A stretch of DNA of 30,591 nucleotides from Russula earlei. Lineage: Eukaryota > Basidiomycota > Agaricomycetes > Russulales > Russulaceae. Shown piece by piece: positions 1-9,900 of the stretch. Location: the NCBI GenBank assembly GCA_025769875.1, contig JAGFNK010000606.1, positions 1 to 30,591 on the forward strand, read 5' to 3'. Numbering within the stretch: position 1 is the stretch's first letter; the number at the start of each line of letters is the position of its first letter. The notes below the pieces were generated by a model, which was given only the letters and a program-made list of their open reading frames with translations, did not search any database and was not told the DNA's origin. The translations under genes were made by a program, and so were the position numbers.

Positions 1-221
1 TGAAGCAAGCAGAAGACAAGTGAAGAGGTGAAGGTGGTGAGTGATGAATTCAGCATAGTGGTGACTATTGTTGAATGGCTTTGTTTTCAGCTGAGTTAGA
101 TTCTAATCAATTTTGGGGGGATGGAGACAATGGATTCCCTGACTCTGACAAATGGACAATCTATGCTATTTAAACTAAATCTAAATCAAGGGAAAAGGGC
201 CACTTCAAAGGGGAGTCATCT
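1..221 (+). other. Possible last exon with upstream intron, unidentified
   Basis: A GTGAGT donor at 37 and a TTTTCAG acceptor ending at 90 would define a 54-bp intron. The following frame encodes an acidic, aromatic tail with the phrase QFWGDGDNGFPDSDKW and stops at 171-173. The short stretch before the donor contains a stop in the matching phase, so the upstream exon cannot be confirmed. This could be the degraded end of a transposase or host gene cut by the window edge. I do not recognise the family. Confidence 0.2.
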
Positions 222-460
222 GGTGGTTTAGAGCTTGCTGAAAGATGTGACCATAGTCCTCAAACCCATGAAATCTTGACAGAAATCCCAGGCACACCAG
301 GCACACCAGTCTTGACCAGTTTTGATCTTGCTTGAAAGCTGATGTGACTGTGACTGGACATTCTACAATCCAGTTTGACCTTGACTGAAAGTTCATTCAT
401 GATCAGTCAGGTCAGGTTCAGTCAAGCAGTTTTTGCAGTCAATGTGACCTGACCTGAAAG
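222..460 (-). repeat. Dispersed repeat, inverted copy of 14422-14589
   Basis: Read on the minus strand, this segment matches 14422-14589 on the plus strand. Both share a start around TTCAGGTCAGGTCACATTGA, a tandem GTGTGCCTG stretch, and a tail ending GCTCTAAACCACCAG. The translated phrases LSRFHG and QALNHQ recur in both, but neither copy has a convincing gene. The left copy has extra internal sequence. Between 461 and 749 the DNA is TG-rich and CpG-poor with no recognisable gene. Confidence 0.6.
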
Positions 461-749
461 CCCTAATTGCATTGGAGTCATGTATTTAAGTTTGGGTGTT
501 GGACAGGAGGAACCCAGTTTTTTTAGTACTTAGAATACAATATACAAGCTATATTATGCATTACATGGAACATAGAAGTAAATTGTTGGGGGCATTGAGA
601 GGTGGGATCAAAGGAGATGTGGGTGGTGTGGTGGTGCAGATGTTAATGAGGTGGCGGATGCAGCATGCATGCAGATGCCATTGCATGTCACAGTGGCAAT
701 GATGATGCAAATGTGTCACCTGAGTCCATGCATAGGCATGTGGTGGGGG

Positions 750-987
750 TGTAGCACACCAGGTTGGGGCATGTGGAGTCCATGGGGCTTGATCTGAGAG
801 GAGTGTGTGAGATGGAAAGAGAAAGAGAAGGGAGGAAAATAGGAAGGAGGACATATGGGCAAGGGAGATGAGAGGAAGAGGGAGACAAAAGAAGGGAGAG
901 GAAGACACATGGATGAGGGATGTGTGGGAGGTGGGGGCAAGTGCAGGTCATGTGAGTTTCCCAGTCAGCAGGCTCACACACCTTACA
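750..987 (-). repeat. LTR-like repeat family A, copy 1 (short)
   Basis: On the minus strand it begins TGTAAGGTGTGTGAGCCTGC and ends near GTGTGCTACAC, like the longer copies at 8863-9541 and 15936-16803. The CTTGATCTGAG block near one end and the TTTCCCAGTCAGCAGGCTCA block at the other are shared. The TATA-containing middle is missing, so this copy is internally deleted. Related middle-type sequence lies just outside at about 700-745, suggesting rearrangement. The flanking 5-mers do not match, so no target duplication is visible. LTR identity is inferred from TG...CA ends and the promoter-like motif in the longer copies. Confidence 0.5.
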
Positions 988-1883
988 TCTCCCAGGGGGT
1001 TAAATTTTGACCATTCCTGGTCAATCTTTATCTTGTGAGGAGATTTTGGCATTGTGCATGTGTGAAATCATCAAGAATGGCCTCTGGCTCCAAACTTTGC
1101 ATGTCTGGCATGTGTTGGCAAACAGCTTGTGATGGTGGCAGCTTCTGCTTCTCTGAGGTGGCAGTGTGTTCTTCATTATCGAACTCTTTGTGGCATTCTT
1201 CTATTTGGTCCTTGTTAACATCTTTTACAAGGCATGGTAGCAAGACAGCAGTTGGCAGACAAGAGATGGCAGCATGGTTGGGAAGCAGGAGCATGGGCAG
1301 CAAGTGAGAGTTCATAGCCATAAGTGTAGGGGGCACAATTGGTGCTAGGGCAGCTAGGGAGGTGGCTGGTGATACAGTGGACAGGGCTGACATGCAAAGG
1401 GAGGGGCGATACATTGACGGAGGTGGAGGGATGGTGGGCAGCGAGCCTGGCTTGTGTGACTGTTGTGCTGATGTCTTCTGGCCATGGCATCAAGGTTGTC
1501 TCCATAGCAGGTGGTGGTAGCATGCATGGATGATGGCACACAAATGGACAGGGAGGCAATGTGGGAGGTGGTGTGTGGTGCAATATTGTTGTCAGTGGGG
1601 GCTTCTTCTGTGGTGATGGTGTGGTGGGAGTTGTGGATTGTTCTGCAGGGTGGCATTGCTGGGCTCAGGTCTAAGGCCTTGGTCTTCTTGGGTGGTGCTG
1701 GTGGCATGAGGTGACAACAGTGCTTCATTGCTGGTTTCATGCATGACTGAGACTGATGCAGTGGGTGCTGAGACAGTGGCTGGGGGTGGGACCAAGGAGA
1801 CAGGCAAAGCAGGGGTGACAGCAGAGACAGACAGAGCAGGGATGGTAGTGGGTGGCACAGGGGCAATAACAGATGGCAGGGAC

Positions 1884-2595
1884 TGTTACAACATTTTCCC
1901 TTTGAAAGGCGGATTCCTGCTGGCCGTGGAGTCATGTGATTTGGGGGTATTGGTTGACTGCCAACATGATCCCCATGAAAACTAACTCCTATGCCTCACA
2001 TGTCTCTCCATCAAGTCTCTCCCCCTGTGTTTCTCCTTATCTCCATTTTTCCATTTCATTCCTTCCACCACCACCTTCCTTCATGCCTCACAAGAATGAC
2101 CTCACCAGTTGTTCGGACCAATCTCGAAGCGTGGATGTCGCCAAAGCCCTCTCTCTCTCATGCTTTTCCAGCCCACCTCCTCACCCCATTGTCAACGACA
2201 TCACCAAAGCTCTCTCTTTCATGTTCTTCCAGCCCACTTCCTTGCATCCTCATTGACCCCATCATCATTCATCTAGACCTTTTGTTATTTTCAAGTCTGT
2301 TGCCTCATGCCCTCAACGACCATGTCATCACCTTCCTTGTCCTTTCATCGTTTCACAGTCTGCTGCCTCGTGAACTCGTCAACTGTCTCGCACCCTCACC
2401 CTCGACTTCCTTTCATCATGTAGCAATTCCACCTGTGCCGTCCAGTCCACTCTCAACTTCCTTTCATTGCATACCAATCGCACCTACACCTGTTGGCCAG
2501 CTCTCAACCCCCTTTCATTGCATTGCCCCACCATGACTACCATGACGCATTCATCCATCTTTTGCCATCATCACCGCAGTCAGATGCGAGGGCTC
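1884..2595 (+). repeat. Pyrimidine-rich LTR-like segment, left part
   Basis: It begins TGTTACAACATTTTCCCTTT, close to the start of LTR family F (TGTTACACCATTTTCCCTTT). From about 2000 it is strongly C/T-rich with imperfect internal repeats, such as AAAGCYCTCTCTYTCATG at about 2143 and 2206 and CTTTCATTGCAT at 2462 and 2512. It was contiguous with 3487-4018 before the solo LTR at 2596-3481 inserted. Long open frames here are low-complexity and are not proposed as genes. Confidence 0.4.
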
Positions 2596-3481
2596 TGTCA
2601 CGGTAACTAGCCATGTCAGTTCACAAGCGAAAAACAAGTCGATGATAGAGAGGTGTTCAAGAAACGGGCTGGTTCCATGTGTATAATGAGTAAGGATCCC
2701 TGCAGCGGTCGAAGTGTTTTATGCTAAGCAGGTTATGGCCAATAGACCCTTCCTAGTACGACTCGGTCCGTTGAGAAGCTAGGGTAAGTTTATAATAGGA
2801 TAGACTAGGGCTGGTTCCACTAGCTATATGCGTTCAAGTCCGTTGGGGACCTTGAACAACACAGAGAGAGTAGAGGAAGGTAGGTCTTAAAGGAGGAGAG
2901 CTCTTCTCAGGGGAGTGAAGAGAGACTCTTAGGGAAGGAAGGGAATGGCGAAGAGTAGATGGTGGATGGTGTGTTGAGAGTTGATGAAATGGAAGAGGTG
3001 GTTGTGGTTTAAGTTTGTGAGAGTGAAGTGGGTTGCAGGAGAATATGTTGGACAAGAGTAGGTTGGATTCTACAAGAGACCAAGCTTAGGGCTTTGGTCA
3101 CAAAGTACTGAGCTTATATATACAGGAGAAGCGCAGCAATAGCTGCGCTTTGACTGTGCTACTAGTATAGTAGGAGTCATAATAAGTAGGAGTCATAGGA
3201 ATGAGGCCACGAATGAGTCAGAACCAAGTAACTGGGCTGCACAGTAGGTGCAGCAGCATTGCACAGTCGAAACTAAGAAGTGAATATAAATGGAAGAGAA
3301 CCAAACAAAGGGAAAGTAACAGCAATCCAGTGTTACCTGGACTGTGTATGGATCACATGATAACACAGAAGGGATCATGAGACGTAAGAGATCACAAGAC
3401 CAGTAAGTAAAGGGACAGTACGCAAGCAAGCAGTCCATAGCAAGAGGTAAGAAGTAAACATAAAGGGAAAATGGTGTAACA
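2596..3481 (-). mobile_element. Solo LTR, family F copy 1, TSD GGCTC
   Basis: This 886-bp minus-oriented LTR starts TGTTACACC (at 3481) and ends CCGTGACA (at 2596). It is flanked by perfect 5-bp duplications GGCTC at 2591-2595 and 3482-3486. On the minus strand a TATATATAAGCTCAGTAC promoter-like motif lies near 3110-3120. No internal coding region accompanies it, so recombination between the two LTRs of a former element is the likely origin. A second copy in opposite orientation lies at 4019-4887. Confidence 0.85.
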
Positions 3482-3486
3482 GGCTC

Positions 3487-4018
3487 AGTGCCCCGATGAT
3501 GCATGATTACCATTGCCAGAACTATCATACGTTACCTCTCCACCTGTTTTCAGCCATGAATCCTCTGAGTGCCTTTGTCTTCTTTGATTCATTTACTTCT
3601 GATCGGTTTTGTTTACCTTATGCATTTTGGATTCCTTACACAGACCTCGTTTCCTCTACTCACTGTTTGCATCTCTGGTACTCCCACTCCCCTGAATGTC
3701 CCTCTCCTTTGTAGTTCTCGCTCTGTATAAACAGACACTAGTTATGTCTCGGAATATCATCATCCTTTTGGTTCAGAAAGAGAACCTCCCTCCTACGTAC
3801 CACCATGAAATCAACGCCAACGTGTTCGACTTGGCTTCACCTTTCTGACCCACCTTTGAATTTTTTGCCCTTTCGTCTTCCACGCCTCTGCCTTGACGCA
3901 TTATCAGCCTTGTACCAACCTTCTAGCTGCATCACGTCTGTGAGCTGGAGAATACTCTTGCTCTTCTACTCTCCTTCTTCCTCTCCTGGTCTCGACTGTC
4001 TTACGATTCTCTCTTGCA
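3487..4018 (+). repeat. Continuation of the LTR-like segment split by family F copy 1
   Basis: This stretch resumes directly after the GGCTC duplication. It is C/T-rich and carries a TATA-like TGTATAAACAGACACTAG at about 3724. Two short open frames (3496-3714 and 3805-4131) are low-complexity and resemble no family I know. It most plausibly belongs to a long, variant LTR or short non-autonomous retroelement running from 1884 to 4887. Confidence 0.35.
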
Positions 4019-4887
4019 TGTCACCTGATGTGCTTCACCTTTATGTTTACTTCTTACCTTCTGTTACAGACTGCTTGCTTTTGTACATCCCTGGTCTTGT
4101 GATCTCTTATGCCTTCTGCATTATCATGTGATCCATACACATCCAGGTAACACTGGATTGCTGTTACTTTCCCTTTGTTTGGTTCTCTTTCCATTTATAT
4201 TTGTTTCTTAGCTTCGACTGTGCAATGCTGCACATTTACTGTGCAGCACAGTGACTCGGTTCTGACTCATTCATGGCCTCATTCTTATGACTCCTACTTA
4301 TTATGACTCCTACTATACTGGTAGCACAGTCAAAGTGCAGCTATTGCTGCGCTTCTCCTGTATATATAAGCTCAGTACTGTGTGACCAAAGCCCTAAGCT
4401 TGGTCTCTTGTAGAATCCAACCTACTCTTGTCCAGACATATTTGCCTGCAACCCACTCCACTCCTAATCCTCAAACCACATCCACCTCTCAATTTTATCA
4501 ACTTCTCTCACACACACACCATCTACCATCTACTCTCCCTATCCCTTCCTCCCCTAAGAGTCTCTCTTCACTCTACTGAGAAGAGCTCATCTCCTTAAAG
4601 ACCTACCCTCCTCTTCTCTCTGCATGTTCAAGGTATAAGATGGACTTGAACACATATAGCTAGTGGAACCAGCCCTAATCTATTCCATTACAAACTTACC
4701 CTAGCTTCTCAACGGACCAAGTCATACTAGGAAGGGTCTATTGGCCATAACCTGCTTAGCATAAAACACTTCAACCGCTGCAGGGATCCTTACTCTTTAC
4801 AATGGGAACCAGCCCGTTCATCTGAGCACACTTCAACTACCAACCTGACTTCAGGCTTGAGAACTGACACAGCTAGTTACTGTGACA
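4019..4887 (+). mobile_element. LTR family F copy 2
   Basis: It is homologous over nearly its whole length to the minus-strand copy at 2596-3481. Shared points include CCTTTATGTTTACTTCTTACC, the TATATATAAGCTCAGTACTG promoter-like motif at about 4365, and the shared ending CTAGTTACTGTGACA. Flanking 5-mers TTGCA and GAGAT differ. If the element really started at 1884, the flanks are GGGAC and GAGAT, which differ only by two transitions. The two copies form an inverted repeat with arms of about 870 bp around a 537-bp spacer. Confidence 0.7.
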
Positions 4888-5288
4888 GAGATAGAGTGGT
4901 GGAGGCTGATGTGGTGGAGACAGATATGACAGGGGCAGCAGAGTCTATGGGGCTGGCAGGAGTCAAGATGGGGGTGACAGCAAGGGCTGAAACAATGGTG
5001 GACAAGGCAATGGACAAGGCTGAGGGCATGGTGGTGATGGTTGGCTGAGCTGAGCCTGAGGTAGCAGGCAGTGCTAAGATGTTGGTGGGTGAGGCTGGGG
5101 CTATGGGTGTGGCAGTGCACAAGATGAGGACTGGGGTGGCAACAGGAGACATAGAGGCAGTGGCTGGCAATGCCAGTGATATGATGGTTGACAGGCCTTA
5201 GGAATCTGGAGTTGAAGTGGTGGAGGGTGAGACTGGAACAGAGAGGGGAGATGTGGAGGCAGCGGCAGCAGCTGGTGATACTACTGAG

Positions 5289-6251
5289 TGTCATGAACCA
5301 CTTCCTGGAGAGGGCCCTTGAAGGGCCCTTCCTTATTAGAGAAAACCCAGCCTCTATGGTGCCACCCTGTTCACACAGGCAAAAGGGGTGAGTAGAGGTG
5401 TCCACAATATTGTGTGCACATTGTCACACAAGCGATTCTCAGCACAATCAACATACAGCAAGCCCCACTTAGTGGCAACCCTTTTAGCAATAATGGACAG
5501 TATTATAGCCTCTCTAAGGACCCTTTAGGACAACTCTAAGTGCTCTACAAGAGGGACTAACAAGACACTAAAAGCCCTACAACATGTTATTAGACTAACT
5601 CTAATAACCTTAGAATGAACTATAAAGCAATACTAAGGACCTTAATAGAAGTATTAGGGTCGACTCTAAGGACCCTAATAGAACTATATAAGGGGCCTTA
5701 TAAGCAACTCTATTCCTTGAACCAAACTACAAGTCCTCAAATGACCAGCCCTAAACTAACTAACAGTAAATGAATCAGGTGCTTTGCACATGTACTAGAG
5801 CAGTGAACACCTGGACAGTAAAGGCTCTTACTCATCAATATGAGCCTTCTTACTCCACAGCTTACTGAGCATGACTGAGCATGCTCAGTAAGCATCCTCT
5901 GACTTCTTACTCATCTACCAATTGTGCTTGATAACAAGGTTAAGACTTGTTCCCTATTTAGCAGCTCTCTTGTAGTATATAAGCACTCAATAAAGTAGTG
6001 GACAGTCTTCAGACTGTCCATTCGATTTGCGGCACTCTATTACTGAGGGTACTCCTTTAGGACTGCCCTATCTAGCATGCCCTGGCTCTTTCTCTTTGTG
6101 ATCACCTCTCACAGCTGATACCAGTCCCTCTCTGGTACCTGCTACTTGTTTGGACTGTTCTCTTTGCCAACTTTGTCTTGGAATTCAGTTGACTTGTCTC
6201 CCAGCTCCTATCTCGCTCTTGAACAGGATTGTTCAACAGTGAGTCCTGACA
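5289..6251 (+). mobile_element. Solo LTR (TGTCATGAAC type), copy 1, TSD CTGAG
   Basis: The 963-bp LTR starts TGTCATGAACCACTTCC and ends CAGTGAGTCCTGACA, with perfect CTGAG duplications at 5284-5288 and 6252-6256. A TATATAA promoter motif at 5977-5983 is followed by CAATAAAG, a polyadenylation-like signal. It is clearly the same family as 10787-11754. It is related at both ends to the 3' LTR of the chromovirus remnant at 7448-9900, so it probably derives from a Ty3/gypsy element. It interrupts the P/A/S/T-rich ORF. Confidence 0.92.
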
Positions 6252-6606
6252 CTGAGGTTGTGAGTGAGGTGGTGGTGGTGGGCATAGATGTGATGGTGGG
6301 AGTGGGTGAAGCAGAGATGGCAGCAGTGGGAGTGATTAAATCAATGATGGCAGGTGGGGCAATGGCAATGGCGACTGGTGGAGTGGAGACACTTGAGGGT
6401 GAGGCAACAATAGATGGGGTTGGAGGCATGGGAACTGCAGGGACGACAGGAGCAGGTGATAATGGCCCTTTGTGGGCCTGTGAATCTGCATGGGTTTTCT
6501 CCCTTCTGACACATGTAATGTGCTTTCTTGGTCTGTGGCCTTTTGTCAATGTTAGCCCTGCCTGACTTGGCCAGTTTGATGGTTTCAACATGACACATTG
6601 TCTCAA

Positions 6607-7027
6607 AAACTTTGTCTACATGTCACATGACCTTGATTTATCATAATATTTGGTTGATATTTGTTCTACTTTCTGTTTTTGGAAATGTCAGTGTGGGGGA
6701 GAGCTGGGTCAGCTAAAGCCTTTGTGGTGAGATCAAAAAATAGCAATTGGTCATACCTGCCAACCAATGCTGCATCAGAGTTTCTATGGTTTGCATTGCA
6801 CACACATCTTGGCTTGGCAGAGTTACAAGCAAGCCCATGACATTGTGTGACTGTACCCATTAGTTGGTCAGCTGAAGTAAGCTACCTATAAGTCAGTCAG
6901 TCACACATAGTCACACAAATTGTAATGAAATATTTGAATAACCAATTAAACCTTACATTGCTGAGATCAAATGTTAAAAATGTGTATTGGGAGAGATTTA
7001 GGGGGGGGGGTGGGGGCCCCAAACTGC
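6607..7027. other. No gene seen; A/T- and TG-rich spacer
   Basis: I find no recognisable coding frame here. The stretch ends in a run of nine G's followed by T, GGGGG and CCCC at about 7002-7020, just before the chromodomain remnant. This may mark the truncation point of the gypsy element. Confidence 0.4.
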
Positions 7028-7183
7028 AAAGGAATTCAATATCTAGTCAAATGGAAAGGATACATTGCTGCAGAAAATACTTGGGAACCAGCATCTAACA
7101 TCTAAAGTGCACTTACTAGTCAAAGACTTTCACCAGAAATATCCAAAAGTGCTTAAAACAATTCCCACCAGGGGTAACCCCTA
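7028..7183 (+). pseudogene. Ty3/gypsy chromovirus integrase chromodomain, C-terminal remnant
   Basis: The frame reads KGIQYLVKWKGYIAAENTWE followed by PASNI and a stop at 7103-7105. YLVKWKGY...ENTWEP is the signature of the chromodomain at the C-terminus of chromovirus integrases, which targets insertion to heterochromatin. Shifting frame recovers KDFHQKYPKVLK, the usual tail after the domain, so a frameshift or stop mutation has broken the end. Everything upstream (gag, protease, reverse transcriptase, RNase H, integrase core) is absent, so the element is truncated. A polypurine tract and LTR follow in the expected order. Confidence 0.8.
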
Positions 7184-7447
7184 ACTTTAAATGTACATCA
7201 TGACCTCTGTCAACAATTATCTCTATCCCTGCTATCAAAGGACTTTTCAAAGATCCCCTGAGATCACCTTCATCCAATCAACCACAGCCATCCCAGGAAT
7301 GTACAACAGAGCACAGAGAAAACCCCCATGGATGAACAGACTTCAATTTTCATATGCAAACCATTCCATCAACTCTACTCCTTTATTCAAAGAAACAAAG
7401 AACCCTTACCCATTGCAGGAGCAACAAATCCATAAAGAGGGGATGAG
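7184..7447 (+). other. Gypsy 3' untranslated region with polypurine tract
   Basis: This lies between the chromodomain and the 3' LTR. It ends in the purine run AAAGAGGGGATGAG at 7434-7447, placed exactly against the LTR start TGTTGTGAACC, as expected for the plus-strand primer of reverse transcription. The open frame from 7191 runs through this region into the LTR and is not supported as a gene. Confidence 0.6.
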
Positions 7448-8406
7448 TGTTGTGAACCAAGGCCAAGTCCTTGCCATGTGTCGCCCTATTTTACTCAAGA
7501 AAGCTCCTTTCACTTTGTATCCTCTATCCACCTCCATTTCCAATGACTACTTCCTTCTACAAGCATACATCGCAAGGAATCCTCATTCCCCAACCCCTGT
7601 GGCTCACTCAAGCACCCTCTTCCCTATTTGGGTAATCCACCATGTGCTAGCCACATGGCCACTCAGCCACTAAGTTCTGAAACACTGAAAGAACTCCTAG
7701 ACCTCCTAGAACAATCCACATGATGTCATAAAGCACCACTGACATCATGGCTGACTGAGCAACTCCACTATGACCTCATATGCTCACTAAGCACTCCACA
7801 AGTGATATCATTATGATGTCATTGCTCCACAGTCTCCCTAATTGTCCTGAGTCACCCATAGGTCTGACACAACAAGTTTATGCCCTTAGAATCCGATTGG
7901 AGTGGTCCAAAGAGTCTGAGTTATTTTCTGTAGTTTGTACTCAGACTTGTAACCAGTGTATAAGCCCCAATGTAGTATGGCAGTCATCAGACTGTCCATT
8001 TGTGACACTCTCATCTTCCAGAGTACTCCTCACAACTGCTCTGTCTAAAGACTCCTCTCATTCCCAAGGTACTCCTTCAAGACCACCTTGTTTAAAGTCC
8101 CTTTGCCACACTAGCCTCTAGTCTTTGCCTTTGCCTCTTGCAAGATGTACCAGTCCCCATCTGGTACCTCCTCATTGATTGGCTTGTCCTCCTGTTCAAC
8201 ACTTTACTTCAAGCATATTGTCTGTTCTGACCCTTGCCCACCTGCTCCTGAGTCTGTAGTGATCAGTACTGTACTAATACGACCAACTCTTCAGTCACGC
8301 GTCACAAGCCCCCTCTGAAGAGAAGAGATACGGCTCAGGTCACAGGTCACAACCAGTTATGAAGACTGTGACAAAAATCGTTAAAAAATTTCCTAAATGG
8401 GAATAT

Positions 8407-9720
8407 TCATTTATTTATTATAAAAAAGTGCCTAAATTCGTTGTCTGTGTCGCTCCCATCATTCGCGACCCAAAATTTGGAGGAATAGAGGATGTTTGCA
8501 CACTTCTTATGCTTACCATGTCCTTCTACAGCTTGACTAGCCTGAGTTGTATCAACTACCTCACCTTGAACAGACTCCACTGAAGCACACTCTGCATCTG
8601 CAGTTAAAACAAGGCCGCCTTCTTCTCCCGGTATGTACAGCTCGTCATCATCATCGCAATCCATAGATTCAGAGCATTCAAGTTGTGTATGCGTGGAAAC
8701 GATGTCTGTCATGGGAACTCCGCTGTCATCACCATGAATATCAATAGCACTCTCTTCAAGGTCCTCCATTTGTTCGAGGGAAGTAAGTGTGGGAGGTGCA
8801 TGGTGGGGCACACCACCTCGGGAAATTGGCTGTGTGATCTCCACCCAAAACGTTGGGTCCACTGTATAGCGTGCCAGGTCAGGGCATGGGGAGTTCGTGG
8901 GGCTTGATCCGAGGGCGGGTACGGACAGGGAGGAGCTGAGAGCAAGCAGGGATCGTGCCTGGAACGCGACGCGCAAGCGCGAGAGAGAGTGTGTGTGTGT
9001 GTTCTTGAAAGAGAAGTGGGAGATTTTGAGGGAGTTGAGGTGTTCTTTGGCACATGAGAGGGTTAACGCAGATGCAGAAGCTCTTGATTTGATTCCCTAA
9101 GCTACTGTACAGGATGGTAGCTACTTAAATACAAAAGTGCTACTCCAGAATCCTGATCTTCCTACTGCGAATCCGCGAGCGTGAGGCGATGACGTCGGGG
9201 GCGAGACGCTATGGGCAGCGAGCCCTCGCGTAGCGCGTTGATGATAACGTACGTGTGTCATTCATGTCCATGCGTGGACATGTGGCAGGCAAGGACGATG
9301 CTTGAGGGACGAGTGGGCTGGAACCGAGGTGAGTTACGTCGACGGCGATCAACTTGAGCCATTGTCGTAGTCTGCTGACATGGGGCGAGGACCGCGGCAG
9401 GGATGTCATTGAGAGGTGAGTGCGTGAGAGAGAAGGAAAGGAAAAGGAAATGAAGGGCGAAGGGAGGGTGAACGCGTGGCGCGGGAGGGAGATGGTACAA
9501 GTCATGTGAGTTTCCTGGCCAGTGGGCTCACAACTGTAACAAGCTTGTGAAGTGTTTTTGATGCCTCATGACTGGGATCTGGGAGGAGGGCTTGATGGAC
9601 ATCTATTGGGATAAAGCTGTTCAGTGCAGTCATGGTTGTAGCTGCACGCTCCTCAAAGCACACAACATTTTCAACAAGGATTTAATGTTCAAATCCCGAC
9701 TCGCACTCAAGTTGTGTGTC
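8407..9720 (-). pseudogene. Acidic ORF inside the TIR transposon, split by an LTR
   Basis: The part at 8862-8407 reads VDPTFWVEITQPISRGGVPH, then an acidic stretch with SMDCDDDDELYIPGEEGG, and ends at a stop near the left TIR. On the other side of the family-A LTR, from about 9690 to 9542, a frame reads NVVCFEERAATTMTALNSF, ending HEASKTLHK at the LTR edge. Removing the LTR nearly restores one frame (one base off), so they were probably one protein. A stop (TAA) lies further upstream at about 9693. I do not recognise the family; it may be the C-terminal part of a transposase or an accessory ORF. It is CpG-richer than the flanking old repeats. Confidence 0.4.
8863..9541 (-). mobile_element. 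LTR-like repeat family A, copy 2
   Basis: On minus it begins TGTTACAGTTGTGAGCCCAC (9541) and ends GGCACGCTATACA (8863), about 679 bp. It contains a TATTTAAGTAGCTACC promoter-like motif near 9130. It aligns with 15936-16803 along its length but keeps many CpG sites that are lost there. Flanking 5-mers (TCCAC and AGCTT) do not match. It sits inside the TIR transposon and splits that element's ORF. Confidence 0.65.
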
Positions 9721-9900
9721 AGACCGCCGTCCTGACGTTATGTCACATGTTGCCTCTTGGCCCAATCAGGGCTTTGAAGAGATGTGAGACTTGTCACACG
9801 GTTTTCCCAACTTTGAAGAGTCAGTCGGTCATCGAAATCTGTCACATGTCACAAGCTATGAAGAGTTGGTCGTATTAGTACAGTAGTATGTGTCTTGACA

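Larger units (their letters stand above)
1028..6606 (-). pseudogene. P/A/S/T-rich ORF broken by LTR insertions
   Basis: Three minus-strand pieces, about 6606-6252, 5283-4893 and 1883-1592, are all rich in Pro, Ala, Ser and Thr. Removing the LTR at 5289-6251 with one CTGAG copy joins the first two in frame. Removing the 1884-4887 block with one duplicated 5-mer joins the third in the same frame. One internal TAA remains at about 5196. The N-terminal region is basic; another frame there reads KKAHYMCQKGENPCRF, which loosely resembles a cysteine-containing DNA-binding motif, but this is weak. Further open stretches follow at 1583-1215 and 1414-1028, the last acidic and ending LLTR. I cannot name the family. 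It may be a repeat-borne ORF, since a similar segment lies inside the hAT element at 24460-25110. Confidence 0.45.
8269..9883 (-). mobile_element. TA-flanked TIR DNA transposon, about 1.6 kb
   Basis: Terminal inverted repeats CTGTACTAATACGACCAACT (from 8269) and its complement (ending 9883) are flanked by TA at 8267-8268 and 9884-9885. TA duplication suggests a Tc1/mariner/pogo-like or similar element; the superfamily is not proved. Subterminal regions repeat GAAGAG and GTCAC motifs in both orientations. Inside are an acidic minus-strand ORF and a family-A LTR (8863-9541). No transposase catalytic core is visible, so it is a deletion derivative. Confidence 0.75.
7448..9900 (+). mobile_element. 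Ty3/gypsy 3' LTR interrupted by a TIR transposon
   Basis: The LTR begins TGTTGTGAACC after a polypurine tract and ends TGTCTTGACA at 9891-9900. Both ends resemble the TGTCATGAACC...TTGACA solo LTRs in this window. Middle motifs shared with them include CAGACTGTCCATTTG and ACCAGTCCCCATCTGGTACC. About 15 bp before its 3' end it was hit by the transposon at 8269-9883. With that removed, the LTR is about 835 bp. The matching 5' LTR is not in the window. Confidence 0.7.

Noticed and set aside
561..981. Several Pro/Ser/Cys-rich minus-strand frames
   Set aside because: Low-complexity translation of a G-rich LTR-like repeat that recurs twice more in the window.
7191..7673. 160-residue plus-strand open frame
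   Set aside because: It crosses the polypurine tract and LTR start of the gypsy element and shows no protein family features.
9680..9720. GTTCAAATCCC resembling a Pol III B box
   Set aside because: No matching A box or cloverleaf upstream; the bases lie in the acidic ORF of the TIR transposon.
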